A DNA stretch of 64,000 bases from Terrimonas sp. GTDB taxonomy: Bacteria; Bacteroidota; Bacteroidia; Chitinophagales; Chitinophagaceae. Positions 37,510-47,177 of the stretch are shown one piece after another. Where the stretch lies: contig WGMO01000007.1 in the NCBI GenBank assembly GCA_016125075.1, positions 1-64,000 of the forward strand, read 5' to 3'. Positions within the stretch are counted from its first letter, which is position 1. Every line of letters begins with the position of its first letter. The position numbers and the translations under genes are program-made. The notes under the pieces were generated by a model. It was not told the origin of the DNA. It did no database searches and saw only the letters and a program-made list of their open reading frames with translations.

Positions 37510-39437
37510 TGACGATAAAAAATATCAGCATCACCTTCCTGGTCCTATTTTTCGGCGCATCGGTGAACGCCCAGCTAACGCTGCCCTGCATGGTTAGGGA
37601 CAGTATGATCTTACAAAGGGATGCAAAGGTGAATATCTGGGGCTGGACTACTGCCCATAAGGAAGTAACGATTAAGTTCAATGGCAAAACTTACAAAACA
37701 AATGCCGATGCAAAAGGAAAATGGATCCTGCCATTAGCCCCAGTGAAAGCAGGCGGACCTTATACGATGCAAATCACTTCCGGAAATACGATCTGGCTTA
37801 AAGACATCTATATGGGTGATGTTTGGTTTTGCAGCGGGCAGAGCAATATGGTGCACCAAATGAATATTCATGATGTGACCTATGAGAAGGATATCCGCGA
37901 AGCCAATTTTCCCCTGATCAGGCAATTCCTGATCCCCACTCTCGCTAACTTAAATGAACCACAGGATGATCTTCCCACCGGCAGCTGGGAACCCGCTATT
38001 GGTGAAAAAGTAAGACCCTTTTCGGCTGTCGCTTTCTTCTTTGCAAAAAAACTGTATGAAAAATACCATATCCCCATTGGCATCATCAACGCAAGTGTAG
38101 GGGGCACCCCCATTGAAGCCTGGACAAGTGAGGATGGATTAAATGACTTTTCCGCAATCAGGCAAATCATTGAAAAGAATAAGGATACCGGGTATGTGAA
38201 TAGCATGAACCGGAGAGCGCAGGCATCGGGCAGCAGGCAACAACTGCCAAAAGACAAAGGGATGACGGAAAAATGGTATGACCCGGAATATACTTTAAAG
38301 GGATGGCGCAGCATCAATATTCCGGGATACTGGGAAGACCAGGGTTTGAAAGACCTGAACGGTATCGTATGGTACAGGCGGGATTTTGATATACCCGCCT
38401 CTATGGCAGGTAAACCGGCCAGGATTTTCCTGGGTAGGATTGTTGATGCCGATGAATCATATATCAACGGTACCCTTGTTGGTCATACCACTTATCAATA
38501 CCCGCAAAGAAGGTATAAGATTCCCGGTGACATCCTGAAAGCAGGCAGGAACACATTTGCAATAAAAGTGACCAACTTTTTTGGCAAAGGCGGGTTTGTC
38601 CCCGATAAACCTTATTACCTGTATGCCGATCACCAGATTCTTGATCTGAAAGGATATTGGGAGTATAAAGTTGGCGGAGTGTTTGAACCACCAAGTCCCG
38701 GTTCAGCCGTTTTTGGCATTAACGCGCAAAACCAGCCTGCCGCCTTATATAATGCGATGGTGGCCCCGGTGATAAATTATACGATCAAAGGATTTTGCTG
38801 GTACCAGGGGGAAAGCAATGCCGGCAAGCCAAAGAATTATGCTGCCCTGCAACAGGCATTGATCCTGGATTGGCGAAACAAATGGCAACAGGGTACTCTT
38901 CCATTCCTATATGTGCAATTACCGGGTTATATGGATTACCAATACCTGCCTGCTGAAAGCAATTGGGCAGAAATGAGGGAAGCACAATTGCAATCCTTAT
39001 CGGTTCCCAATACCGCTATGGCAGTGACCATCGATATTGGAGAATGGAATGATATACACCCGGACGATAAAAAAGATGTGGGAGATCGCCTTGCCCTGGC
39101 AGCCATGAAGCTGGCTTATGCAGCGGATATCGTCTACTCGGGGCCGCTTTACCAGGGATTTGAAACTGAAGGGAACAGGATCATCATCAGCTTCAGCCAT
39201 ACCGGTAGCGGATTGATGACTTCGGATGGAGAAGATCCTGCCGAATTCGCAATTGCGGGTGCTGATAAAAAATTTGTGTGGGCCAGTGCAAAAATTATAG
39301 ATGATAAAATAATGGTCTGGCATGATGATATAAAAGAGCCCTTATATGTCCGGTATGCCTGGGCGGATGATCCGGTCAACCCGAACCTGTATAACAAAGA
39401 GGGGCTCCCGGCCTCACCCTTCCGTACCGATCAATAA
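37509..39437 (+). CDS. SGNH sialate-O-acetylesterase-like xylan acetylesterase
   Basis: This 642-residue secreted protein (signal to SVNAQ) starts with one base of overlap with the preceding esterase. It has SGNH motifs: WFCSGQSNM (nucleophile S112), NASVGGTPIEAW, CWYQGESNA and the D-x-H element in EWNDIHPDDK. A GH2-type sugar-binding jelly roll (about 245-365, WRSINIPGYWEDQGLKD and PARIFLGRIVDADESYING) is inserted in the catalytic core. Family members deacetylate sialic acid or acetylated xylan; the locus favours acetyl xylan. Confidence 0.9.
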   Translation: MTIKNISITFLVLFFGASVNAQLTLPCMVRDSMILQRDAKVNIWGWTTAHKEVTIKFNGKTYKTNADAKGKWILPLAPVKAGGPYTMQITSGNTIWLKDIYMGDVWFCSGQSNMVHQMNIHDVTYEKDIREANFPLIRQFLIPTLANLNEPQDDLPTGSWEPAIGEKVRPFSAVAFFFAKKLYEKYHIPIGIINASVGGTPIEAWTSEDGLNDFSAIRQIIEKNKDTGYVNSMNRRAQASGSRQQLPKDKGMTEKWYDPEYTLKGWRSINIPGYWEDQGLKDLNGIVWYRRDFDIPASMAGKPARIFLGRIVDADESYINGTLVGHTTYQYPQRRYKIPGDILKAGRNTFAIKVTNFFGKGGFVPDKPYYLYADHQILDLKGYWEYKVGGVFEPPSPGSAVFGINAQNQPAALYNAMVAPVINYTIKGFCWYQGESNAGKPKNYAALQQALILDWRNKWQQGTLPFLYVQLPGYMDYQYLPAESNWAEMREAQLQSLSVPNTAMAVTIDIGEWNDIHPDDKKDVGDRLALAAMKLAYAADIVYSGPLYQGFETEGNRIIISFSHTGSGLMTSDGEDPAEFAIAGADKKFVWASAKIIDDKIMVWHDDIKEPLYVRYAWADDPVNPNLYNKEGLPASPFRTDQ

Positions 39438-39456
39438 GATGAAAACCCATTAGGAA

Positions 39457-40761
39457 ATGATCGTATTATCTATCAAAAATAATTTCTCTATGATTGAATT
39501 GCATAATCATTCCGTATCCCCAGTTCTGAAAGTCTTTTCGGTATTAACCCTGATCATCTTTCTTTCCTGCAGTAAAAAAAATAATAACGGGGGAGGCAAT
39601 AATACCATACCCCCGCTGGAAGCTGCTGTTACCATCCAGGCCAACGACAGCAAACAGGTGATTCAGGGATTTGGCTGTGCTACTGTATTCCGTCCCTCCA
39701 ACACTTCATTGACAACAGAAGAACTGGACCGTCTTTTTGGTACTGCAGATAACCAGGTCGGCCTAAACATCCTCCGGATCAGATTAGCGTCGGATACCTG
39801 GTGGCGTTCAATCGAACTCGCCAATGCCATTGGGGCGAAGCAAAGGGGCGCAATAGTCCTTGCCACCCCATGGAGCCCGCCTGTAGCAATGAAAACGAAT
39901 AATAATCTCATCGGGGGCTCCTTAAAACCAGACAGTAGTGCTGCCTATGCAAGGTATCTAAATGATTTTGCCGATTATATGTCAGCCAACGGCGCACCGG
40001 TATATGCTGTTTCCGTACAGAACGAACCCGATATCAGTGTGAATTATGAGAGTTGTGACTGGACCGCCGGGCAGATGAGGGACTTTATCAAAAATCAAGG
40101 AGCGCTGATAACCAGTACCCGTTTAATGGCGCCTGAGTCATTTAATAATAATCCAACTTTTGTCAATACGATCCTGAATGATGATGCGGCCGCTGCCAAC
40201 CTGGATATTGTAGGCGGCCATATTTATGGAAATGGGATTACGGAGAATTTGATTGCCAAAAACAAAGGGAAAGAAGTGTGGATGACAGAACATCTTGATA
40301 CCCTTGTCACCTATACGGCCAATCTTAATACCGCCATTGAAATCCATGATTGCCTGACCAAGGCTAATTTTAGTGCCTATATCTGGTGGTACGGTAAGCG
40401 GTTTTATGGCCCGATTGATGAAAACGGGCAGATTACAAAAAGAGGCTACATGATTTCGCAATACGCCAGGTTTATCCAGCCGGGTGCTGTCCGTTTAGGA
40501 ACATCCGCCAACTCAAGACCGGAAGTATTGATCTCCGCTTACAAAAACACCAACGGGAAAAAGGTCATCATCGCCATCAATAAGGGAGGCAATACAGTTT
40601 TGCAGAAAATCACTGTCAGCAATGACCCGATCAGCAGTGTTAAACCCTATACTACTTCCACGACCAAGAATGCAGAGGCAGGACCGGTTATCACGGCTAA
40701 CAATAATAGTTTCACGTATTTGTTACCCGCACAAAGTATCACCACATTGATTGAACAATAA
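39457..40761 (+). CDS. GH30 (subfamily 8-like) glucuronoxylanase lipoprotein
   Basis: This 434-residue lipoprotein (IIFLSC) has a GH30 barrel: GFGCATVFRP, SVQNEPD with acid E190, VWMTEHLD with nucleophile E278, and IWWYGKRFYGPIDENGQITKRGYMISQ. The R315 in WYGKRFY occupies the place I recall for the Arg (293 in the Erwinia enzyme) that binds the glucuronate carboxylate. So it should cut glucuronoxylan next to MeGlcA substituents. The start is uncertain: an ATG at 39490 gives a shorter leader. Confidence 0.9.
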   Translation: MIVLSIKNNFSMIELHNHSVSPVLKVFSVLTLIIFLSCSKKNNNGGGNNTIPPLEAAVTIQANDSKQVIQGFGCATVFRPSNTSLTTEELDRLFGTADNQVGLNILRIRLASDTWWRSIELANAIGAKQRGAIVLATPWSPPVAMKTNNNLIGGSLKPDSSAAYARYLNDFADYMSANGAPVYAVSVQNEPDISVNYESCDWTAGQMRDFIKNQGALITSTRLMAPESFNNNPTFVNTILNDDAAAANLDIVGGHIYGNGITENLIAKNKGKEVWMTEHLDTLVTYTANLNTAIEIHDCLTKANFSAYIWWYGKRFYGPIDENGQITKRGYMISQYARFIQPGAVRLGTSANSRPEVLISAYKNTNGKKVIIAINKGGNTVLQKITVSNDPISSVKPYTTSTTKNAEAGPVITANNNSFTYLLPAQSITTLIEQ

Positions 40762-40774
40762 GATAAATACACGT

Positions 40775-42322
40775 ATGAAAAAAAAGATATTATCACTGGG
40801 GATGGCATTGTTGCTTTGCTTCGCATTAAGGGCCCAAAACGAAATAAAACTTTCTCCTGCGCTATCAAAAGACAGGATCAATAAAAACATCTATGGGCAT
40901 TTTGCCGAACACCTGGGTCATTGTATTTACGACGGTTTTTATGTCGGAGAAAACAACCCTTCCATTCCGCAAAAAAAAGGTATCAGGCTGGATGTGGTGG
41001 CGGCATTAAAAAAACTCAGGATCCCGGTATTACGCTGGCCGGGCGGTTGTTTCGCAGATACCTATCATTGGAAAGATGCCATCGGCCCAAAAGAAAAAAG
41101 AAAGGCCATTGAAAATATGTCCTGGGGCAATATTAGGGAAGATAACAGTTTTGGGACCAATGAATTTCTCCAGCTTTGTGAAATGACCGGAGCAGACCCC
41201 TATTTGGCTGTAAACATGAATAGCGGTAGCGTTCAGGAAGCAGTAGAATGGGTACAGTATGTTAACCATGCCAACGGTACCAGTTACCTTACCGACCTGC
41301 GTCAGCAAAGCGGGCAGGCCAAACCCTGGCAGGTGAAATACTGGGGTATCGGAAATGAATCCTGGGATTGCGGTGGCCATATGTCGGTTGATTATTATAT
41401 TGACCTCTACAAACGTTTTGCTACCGCCATGACCAGCTACAGTAATACGGAGGGACTCTTTCGGATTGCTGTTGGCCCCGGCACCGAAGATTTCGGTTGG
41501 ACGGAGGCATTGATGAAAAAAATACCCCGGAAATTAATAGAAGGTATCTCCATTCATCATTATTCAGTGATCAACTGGTCTAAAAAAGGTTCTGCAACTG
41601 ATTTTTCCGAACAGGAATATTTCAGTACGATGGAGCAGGCCAGTCGCATGGAAGAAATGATCAGGGGTAACAGCGAGGTGATGGATCGATACGATCCTGA
41701 AAAAAAGCTGGCCCTGGTGGTGGATGAATGGGGAGGATGGTATGATCCTGAACCGGGCACCAACGGAGCATTTCTTTACCAGCAAAACACGATGCGGGAT
41801 GCCATGATTGCGGGAATCACCTTGAACATGTTCAATAATCATTGTGACCGTGTAAGGATGGCCAACCTCGCACAATGTGTTAATGTATTGCAGGCAGTCA
41901 TATTAACGGATAAGGAAAAAATGCTTCTCACCCCAACCTATCATGTCATGGAGATGTATAATGTCCATCAGGATGCCTGGATGATCCCAGTTTCCGTCAC
42001 CAGCAATGATTACGTATGGGGAGATAAAAAACTAAAGGCCGTTTCTGCATCTGCGTCGAAAGACGATAAGGGTTGGGTGCATATTTCCCTGGTGAACATT
42101 GATGCCCGGAAAGAACAGCAGGTATCTATTCATCTCGGTGATTTGGCAGCAAAATCGGTGTCCGGCCGCATCTTGCATGCAGGGTCCCTCCAGGATCACA
42201 ATACCTTTGAAAACCCGGATAAAATCAGCCCTGTTGTATTTAAAGATGTTAAATTGAACGGCCCTAATCTTGTTGCAACCTTACCCCCGTTTTCTGTGGT
42301 TGTGTTAACCTTAAAACAATGA
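40775..42322 (+). CDS. GH51 alpha-L-arabinofuranosidase
   Basis: This 515-residue secreted protein (signal MKKKILSLGMALLLCFALRAQ) has a GH51 core: NIYGHFAEHLGHCIYDG, RWPGGCFADTYHW, GIGNESWDCGG with acid/base E195 and VVDEWGGW with nucleophile E318, and a beta-sandwich tail. It removes arabinose from arabinoxylan or arabinan oligosaccharides. The TTG at 40751 also opens the frame, but the ATG at 40775 gives the clean signal. It overlaps the next gene by four bases. Confidence 0.95.
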   Translation: MKKKILSLGMALLLCFALRAQNEIKLSPALSKDRINKNIYGHFAEHLGHCIYDGFYVGENNPSIPQKKGIRLDVVAALKKLRIPVLRWPGGCFADTYHWKDAIGPKEKRKAIENMSWGNIREDNSFGTNEFLQLCEMTGADPYLAVNMNSGSVQEAVEWVQYVNHANGTSYLTDLRQQSGQAKPWQVKYWGIGNESWDCGGHMSVDYYIDLYKRFATAMTSYSNTEGLFRIAVGPGTEDFGWTEALMKKIPRKLIEGISIHHYSVINWSKKGSATDFSEQEYFSTMEQASRMEEMIRGNSEVMDRYDPEKKLALVVDEWGGWYDPEPGTNGAFLYQQNTMRDAMIAGITLNMFNNHCDRVRMANLAQCVNVLQAVILTDKEKMLLTPTYHVMEMYNVHQDAWMIPVSVTSNDYVWGDKKLKAVSASASKDDKGWVHISLVNIDARKEQQVSIHLGDLAAKSVSGRILHAGSLQDHNTFENPDKISPVVFKDVKLNGPNLVATLPPFSVVVLTLKQ

Positions 42323-44397
42323 TGATGCTCAGATTATTTCTCTCATTCGTATTTTTTGGCTGTTTGGGTATTTCCCTGCAGGCACAATTCAATCCACCCT
42401 GGAGAGGAAAAAAATGTGCTGTGGTGATCACCTACGATGACGCTTATGATCAACAACTTGATCATGCCGTCCCGGTACTGGATTCATTGGGGTTAAAAGC
42501 CAGTTTTTACATCACTGCTTTTTCAAATTCAGTACAAACCCGCCTCGATGAATGGAGAAAACTGGCCACCGAAGGTCATGAACTCGGCAACCATACTCTT
42601 TTTCATCCCTGTGCCGGCGGCAAAGGCCGTGAATGGGTGAAACCGGAGTATGATCTGAATAACTATACCGTACAAAGAATGATCGATGAAACAAGAATGA
42701 CCAATGTTTTTCTAAAGGCCCTGGATGGAAAAACCGAGAGAACATTTGCTTTTACCTGTGGCGATATGAAAATCGGGGACTCTTCTTTTATCGACGCCAT
42801 GAAAAATGATTTTATTGCAGCGCGGGCCGTGAGAAACCAGCTGCATACCATCGATCAGGTAGACCTTTATAATATTGATTGTTATATGGTGAATGGCAAC
42901 AGTGCAGAAGAAATGATCGGCTGGGCAGAAAAAGCTGCAGCGACACATTCCTTACTGGTCATCCTTTTTCATGGTGTGGGGGGTGGCAATGCCTTAGATG
43001 TTTCGCTTTCAGAACACAGCAGGTTCCTGCATTTCCTGAAAGCGCATGAAACAGATTACTGGATTGCCCCGATGATCGAAGTGGCGCAAGATATTAAAGA
43101 ATGGCAAACCCGGGACAAAGCTTATAAGGAACAGCAGCAAGCCACCCTGGAAGATTATCAAAATATGCTGGCCCAATTGCAGATCAGGGCCACAAGACCC
43201 GGACCTTCGGGTAATCCCTCCGCACCCAATGCCGCCAATACCGATGAAACAAAAGCCTCACCCTATACTTCCCTGCCGGACCCCCTGCGATTAAAGAACG
43301 GGAAAATGGTTACGCGGGCTAAAACATGGTGGAACCAGCGGCGTCGGGAATTGGTGGACTATTTTGATCGTGAACTCTATGGCCGTGTTCCTGCCAATAT
43401 CCCTGCAGTGCGTTGGGAAATTGTAAGCGTATCTGATACCAACATCGGCAATATACAGGCCATTGCAAAAAAAATATTGGGCCATGTTGATAATACCTCC
43501 TACCCATCTTTACAGGTCGATATACAATTGGCCCTGGTCACACCGAAGTTCAGCAAACAACCTGTGCCGGTCATCATGGAATTCGGTTTTGTATTTCCAC
43601 CGGGGTTCCGGGCACCGTCCCCGCCGCGGGGAACATTACCCACAAAGAGCTGGCAGGAACAAATCCTCGAACAGGGATGGGGTTTTGCTATCCTGGTACC
43701 CACAAGTTTCCAGGCTGATAATGGTGCGGGCCTGACCAGGGGTATTATCGGTTTGTGCAATAAAGGCAAATACCGCAAACCCGGTGATTGGGGTACCCTA
43801 CGGGCATGGGCATGGGGAGCAAGCAGGGCCATTGATTATTTCGAAACCGACAAGGATGTGGATGCCACCAAAATTGGTATTGAAGGTTTATCAAGGTATG
43901 GGAAAGCAGCAATAGTTACGATGGCATATGAACCGAGAATCGCAATCGGCTTTTTTGGATCTTCCGGCGCCGGCGGTACCAAGATCCTCCGCCGTATTTT
44001 TGGTGAACAGCTCGAGAACCTGGCCTCTTCCGGGGAATATCACTGGTTTGCCGGTAATTTTATCAGGTATGCAGCCGAACCACTCACAGCAAATGACCTG
44101 CCGGTCGATGCACATGAGCTGGTGGCTTTATGCGCCCCCCGTCCTGTGTTTATCAGTGCAGGTTCCCCCACTGTAGAAGGCCGTTGGGTGGATGCGAAAG
44201 GGATGTTTCTGGGTGGCGTATATGCAGGACCGGTATATACCCTGTTGGGTAAAAAAAGCCTGGGAACAACAACAATGCCTCCGCTTGAAACCGCACTGAC
44301 CGATGGCGAGATCGCCTGGCGGCAGCATAGCGGCGGGCACACAACCGGCCCCAACTGGCCAGCATTTATTGATTGGGCAAAAAGATATTTTAATTGA
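42319..44397 (+). CDS. CE4-like deacetylase fused to CE15 glucuronoyl esterase
   Basis: This 692-residue secreted protein has a polysaccharide-deacetylase half (about 30-270; TYDD with D40/D41, metal His H92 and H96 in NHTLFHP) joined by an alpha-helical and Pro/Asn linker (about 275-320) to a CE15 half (about 325-692). The CE15 part has nucleophile S525 in GLSRYGKAA and candidate His H674 in GGHTTGPNW. The canonical acid position (GSSGAGG, where many bacterial CE15 have ESGAGG) is S548, so E620 (PTVEGRWVD) may serve instead. CE15 enzymes cleave lignin-glucuronate esters. The deacetylase substrate is unknown. Confidence 0.88.
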   Translation: MMMLRLFLSFVFFGCLGISLQAQFNPPWRGKKCAVVITYDDAYDQQLDHAVPVLDSLGLKASFYITAFSNSVQTRLDEWRKLATEGHELGNHTLFHPCAGGKGREWVKPEYDLNNYTVQRMIDETRMTNVFLKALDGKTERTFAFTCGDMKIGDSSFIDAMKNDFIAARAVRNQLHTIDQVDLYNIDCYMVNGNSAEEMIGWAEKAAATHSLLVILFHGVGGGNALDVSLSEHSRFLHFLKAHETDYWIAPMIEVAQDIKEWQTRDKAYKEQQQATLEDYQNMLAQLQIRATRPGPSGNPSAPNAANTDETKASPYTSLPDPLRLKNGKMVTRAKTWWNQRRRELVDYFDRELYGRVPANIPAVRWEIVSVSDTNIGNIQAIAKKILGHVDNTSYPSLQVDIQLALVTPKFSKQPVPVIMEFGFVFPPGFRAPSPPRGTLPTKSWQEQILEQGWGFAILVPTSFQADNGAGLTRGIIGLCNKGKYRKPGDWGTLRAWAWGASRAIDYFETDKDVDATKIGIEGLSRYGKAAIVTMAYEPRIAIGFFGSSGAGGTKILRRIFGEQLENLASSGEYHWFAGNFIRYAAEPLTANDLPVDAHELVALCAPRPVFISAGSPTVEGRWVDAKGMFLGGVYAGPVYTLLGKKSLGTTTMPPLETALTDGEIAWRQHSGGHTTGPNWPAFIDWAKRYFN

Positions 44398-44432
44398 AAG
44401 TAGATAACAATATTTTTTTTAAATAACCGAAA

Positions 44433-46148
44433 GTGAGCAAGCAACTCAGAAGCTTTGACTGGTTTGGCAAATCCGATAAAATGGGTTTTGTACACCGCTC
44501 CTGGTTACGCAACCAGGGTTACCCTGACGATTATTTTGAGGGGAAACCCGTCATCGGTATCTGTAATACCTGGAGTGAATTGACGCCCTGTAATGGCCAC
44601 CTGCGTGATTTTGCAGAAATTGTAAAACGGGGAGTCGTGGAAGCCGGTGGGTTCCCTTTGGAATTTCCCGTCACTTCCCTGGGAGAAACGATCATGCGTC
44701 CCACCACCATGCTTTTTCGGAACCTTGCCAGCATGGATGTGGAAGAAACGATCCGTGCCAATCCTATCGACGGTGTGGTATTGCTCACCGGTTGTGACAA
44801 GACCACCCCTTCTACGGTTATGGGTGCCTGTAGTGTTGGTTTGCCTACTATTGTTGTACCGGGCGGACCGATGCTGAATGGCCGATTCCGTGGTGCCTGT
44901 ATCGGCTCTGGCTCCTTTAACTGGCTGATCAAAGAAAAACAGGGTTTGGAGCATTACAGTAAAGAAGATATTCATGAAGTGGAAGTAGGAGCTGCCCGTA
45001 GCCAGGGACATTGCATGACTATGGGGACCGCATCTACAATGGCCTGCATGGTGGAGGCACTGGGTTTAACCCTTCCGGGTGCCGCCGCAATCCCTGCAGT
45101 GGATGCGAGAAAAAAAACAATAGCCCAGCTATCGGGCAGAAGGATCGTTGAAATGGTAAAGGAAGACCTGACGCTTGCCAAGATCCTCACGAGAGAAGCT
45201 TTTGAGAATGCCATCGTCATCAATGCTGCGATTGGAGGGTCGACCAATTTTATCATTCACCTGCTGGCCATCGCCGGCAGGATGGGTATTGACCTGACCC
45301 TGGAAGATTTTGACCGGATCGGTGCCAGGATCCCGCTGCTGGTAAATCTAAAACCTTCCGGTGAATTCCTGATGGAGGATTTTTATTATGCGGGAGGATT
45401 GCCGGTGGTGATCCGGGAGATGGGCCGTTATTTGAAACAGGACGCCATGACCGTCAATGGGCTCCCGATAGGGGAAAATAATAAGAAATCTCCCTGCTAT
45501 AATACCGAAGTGATCGCTACCCTGGATCAGCCCCTGCAACAGGAGGCTGGTATAGCTGTCCTGAAAGGAAACCTCTGTGAAAACGGTGCCGTGATTAAAC
45601 CATCCGCCGCCAGCCCTGCGCTGATGAAACACCGGGGGCCAGCCGTCGTTTTTGAAACCATGGAAGATTATCACCAGCGTATCGACGACCCGGCATTGGA
45701 GATCGATGAACACTCAGTGATCGTATTGAAAGGTGTAGGACCGGTTGGATACCCGGGTATGCCGGAGGTTGGCAATGTAGACCTCCCCCTGAAACTATTG
45801 GAGAAAGGAATAAAAGATATGGTGCGGATCTCCGACGGCAGGATGAGTGGCACTGCATCCGGCACGGTGGTCTTACATGTTTCGCCAGAATCATCCGTCG
45901 GCGGTACATTGGCCCTGGTAAAGGATGGCGATATGATCGAAATAGATGTTGCAAACCGGAAACTGCAGCTTGATATCAGTGATGAAGAATTACAAAAAAG
46001 AAGAAAAGCCTGGCAAGCACCACCACCGCAGGCAACAAGAGGCTATGTAAAATTCTATATCGATCACGTGCAGCAGGCACATTTGGGTGCAGACCTTGAC
46101 CTGCTGCGGGGTGGATCGGGTTCAGCTGTGAGCCGTGACCTGCATTAA
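44433..46148 (+). CDS. IlvD/Edd-family aldonate (xylonate/arabinonate) dehydratase
   Basis: This 571-residue cytoplasmic protein starts with GTG and has the Fe-S cysteines of the family: C53 (SELTPCNGH), C121 (TGCDKTTP) and C194 (SQGHCMTMGTAS), whose spacing (68 and 73) equals C59/C127/C200 of L-arabinonate dehydratase as I recall it. FDWFGKSDKMGFVHRSWLRNQG at the start (given in part) is typical of the pentonate subgroup rather than IlvD. It should convert xylonate or arabinonate to the 2-keto-3-deoxy acid. The next genes supply lactonase, FAH-type dehydratase and permease. Confidence 0.92.
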   Translation: MSKQLRSFDWFGKSDKMGFVHRSWLRNQGYPDDYFEGKPVIGICNTWSELTPCNGHLRDFAEIVKRGVVEAGGFPLEFPVTSLGETIMRPTTMLFRNLASMDVEETIRANPIDGVVLLTGCDKTTPSTVMGACSVGLPTIVVPGGPMLNGRFRGACIGSGSFNWLIKEKQGLEHYSKEDIHEVEVGAARSQGHCMTMGTASTMACMVEALGLTLPGAAAIPAVDARKKTIAQLSGRRIVEMVKEDLTLAKILTREAFENAIVINAAIGGSTNFIIHLLAIAGRMGIDLTLEDFDRIGARIPLLVNLKPSGEFLMEDFYYAGGLPVVIREMGRYLKQDAMTVNGLPIGENNKKSPCYNTEVIATLDQPLQQEAGIAVLKGNLCENGAVIKPSAASPALMKHRGPAVVFETMEDYHQRIDDPALEIDEHSVIVLKGVGPVGYPGMPEVGNVDLPLKLLEKGIKDMVRISDGRMSGTASGTVVLHVSPESSVGGTLALVKDGDMIEIDVANRKLQLDISDEELQKRRKAWQAPPPQATRGYVKFYIDHVQQAHLGADLDLLRGGSGSAVSRDLH

Positions 46149-46164
46149 TCACAAATTTCAACAT

Positions 46165-47172
46165 ATGAAATATATATCCTTCTTATTGCTGTGGGTCCTG
46201 TGTTTTTCCTGTATCGGTAAAAACGACAGGAGCCCCTATCCCACTACCGGTTTCATTGAAAGGTTTGATCCGGCTTTGGATGCGATCATTTCGCCGGATG
46301 CAACGGTAGAAATCATTGCCACAGGCCTGGACTGGAGTGAAGGTCCTTTATGGATTGACAACAGGAAGATGCTGCTGTTTTCCGATGTGCCCCGCGATAC
46401 CGTTTTTAAGTGGACCGAAGCAAAGGGAATGGAATTTTACCTTACCCCTTCAGGTTATACCGACACCATTAAACGGGGAGGGGAAATCGGTTCAAACGGG
46501 CTGTTGCTGGATAGGGATGGAAACCTGGTTTTATGTCAATGCGGTAACAGGCAGATGGCCGTCATGAATGCATCCCTTGACCATCCCAAACCCGATTATC
46601 GCAGCCTCGCAGACCGGTATGATGGTAAGCGTTTCAGCAGTCCGAATGATGCGGTCTATAACAGGAAAGCTGAATTATTCTTTACTGATCCCCCCTATGG
46701 ATTAGTATCGAAAGATGATTCGGATCCGGAGAAAGAAATACCTTTCAACGGAGTGTTCAAACTGGCGACAGATGGTAGCATTAAATTATTGATAGACTCG
46801 CTTTCAAGACCCAATGGCCTTGCTTTTTTTCCCGGCGAAAAAGAATTGCTGGTAGCCAATTCAGACCCGGCAATACCCAACTGGTACCTCTTTGATATCA
46901 GGGGGGATTCACTGGCGAATCCCCGGATTTTTTATAGTGCTGCCGGTTATGATCCTTCCTGGAAGGGGTTACCGGATGGATTAAAAATTGACAGACAGGG
47001 AAATGTTTTTGCCTCCGGACCGGGCGGAGTGTACATCTTTAATACTTTCGGAAAGAAACTGGGTTTGATCAGGCTGGAGGAAGCGGCCAGTAATTGTGCT
47101 CTTTCGGGCGATGAAAAAACTTTATTTATCACAAACGATATGAATATCCTCAGAATAAAAATGCGGGATTAA
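46165..47172 (+). CDS. SMP-30/gluconolactonase-like lactonase lipoprotein
   Basis: From the ATG at 46165 this 335-residue protein starts with a probable lipoprotein signal (WVLCFSC) and an SMP-30 six-blade propeller: [49 protein letters not shown] and [15 protein letters not shown]. Family members hydrolyse sugar lactones using a divalent metal. The exported location suggests that lactones are opened outside the cytoplasm. It is followed five bases later by the FAH gene. The GTG at 46135 is an unlikely alternative start. Confidence 0.9.
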   Translation: MKYISFLLLWVLCFSCIGKNDRSPYPTTGFIERFDPALDAIISPDATVEIIATGLDWSEGPLWIDNRKMLLFSDVPRDTVFKWTEAKGMEFYLTPSGYTDTIKRGGEIGSNGLLLDRDGNLVLCQCGNRQMAVMNASLDHPKPDYRSLADRYDGKRFSSPNDAVYNRKAELFFTDPPYGLVSKDDSDPEKEIPFNGVFKLATDGSIKLLIDSLSRPNGLAFFPGEKELLVANSDPAIPNWYLFDIRGDSLANPRIFYSAAGYDPSWKGLPDGLKIDRQGNVFASGPGGVYIFNTFGKKLGLIRLEEAASNCALSGDEKTLFITNDMNILRIKMRD

Positions 47173-47177
47173 GCACC

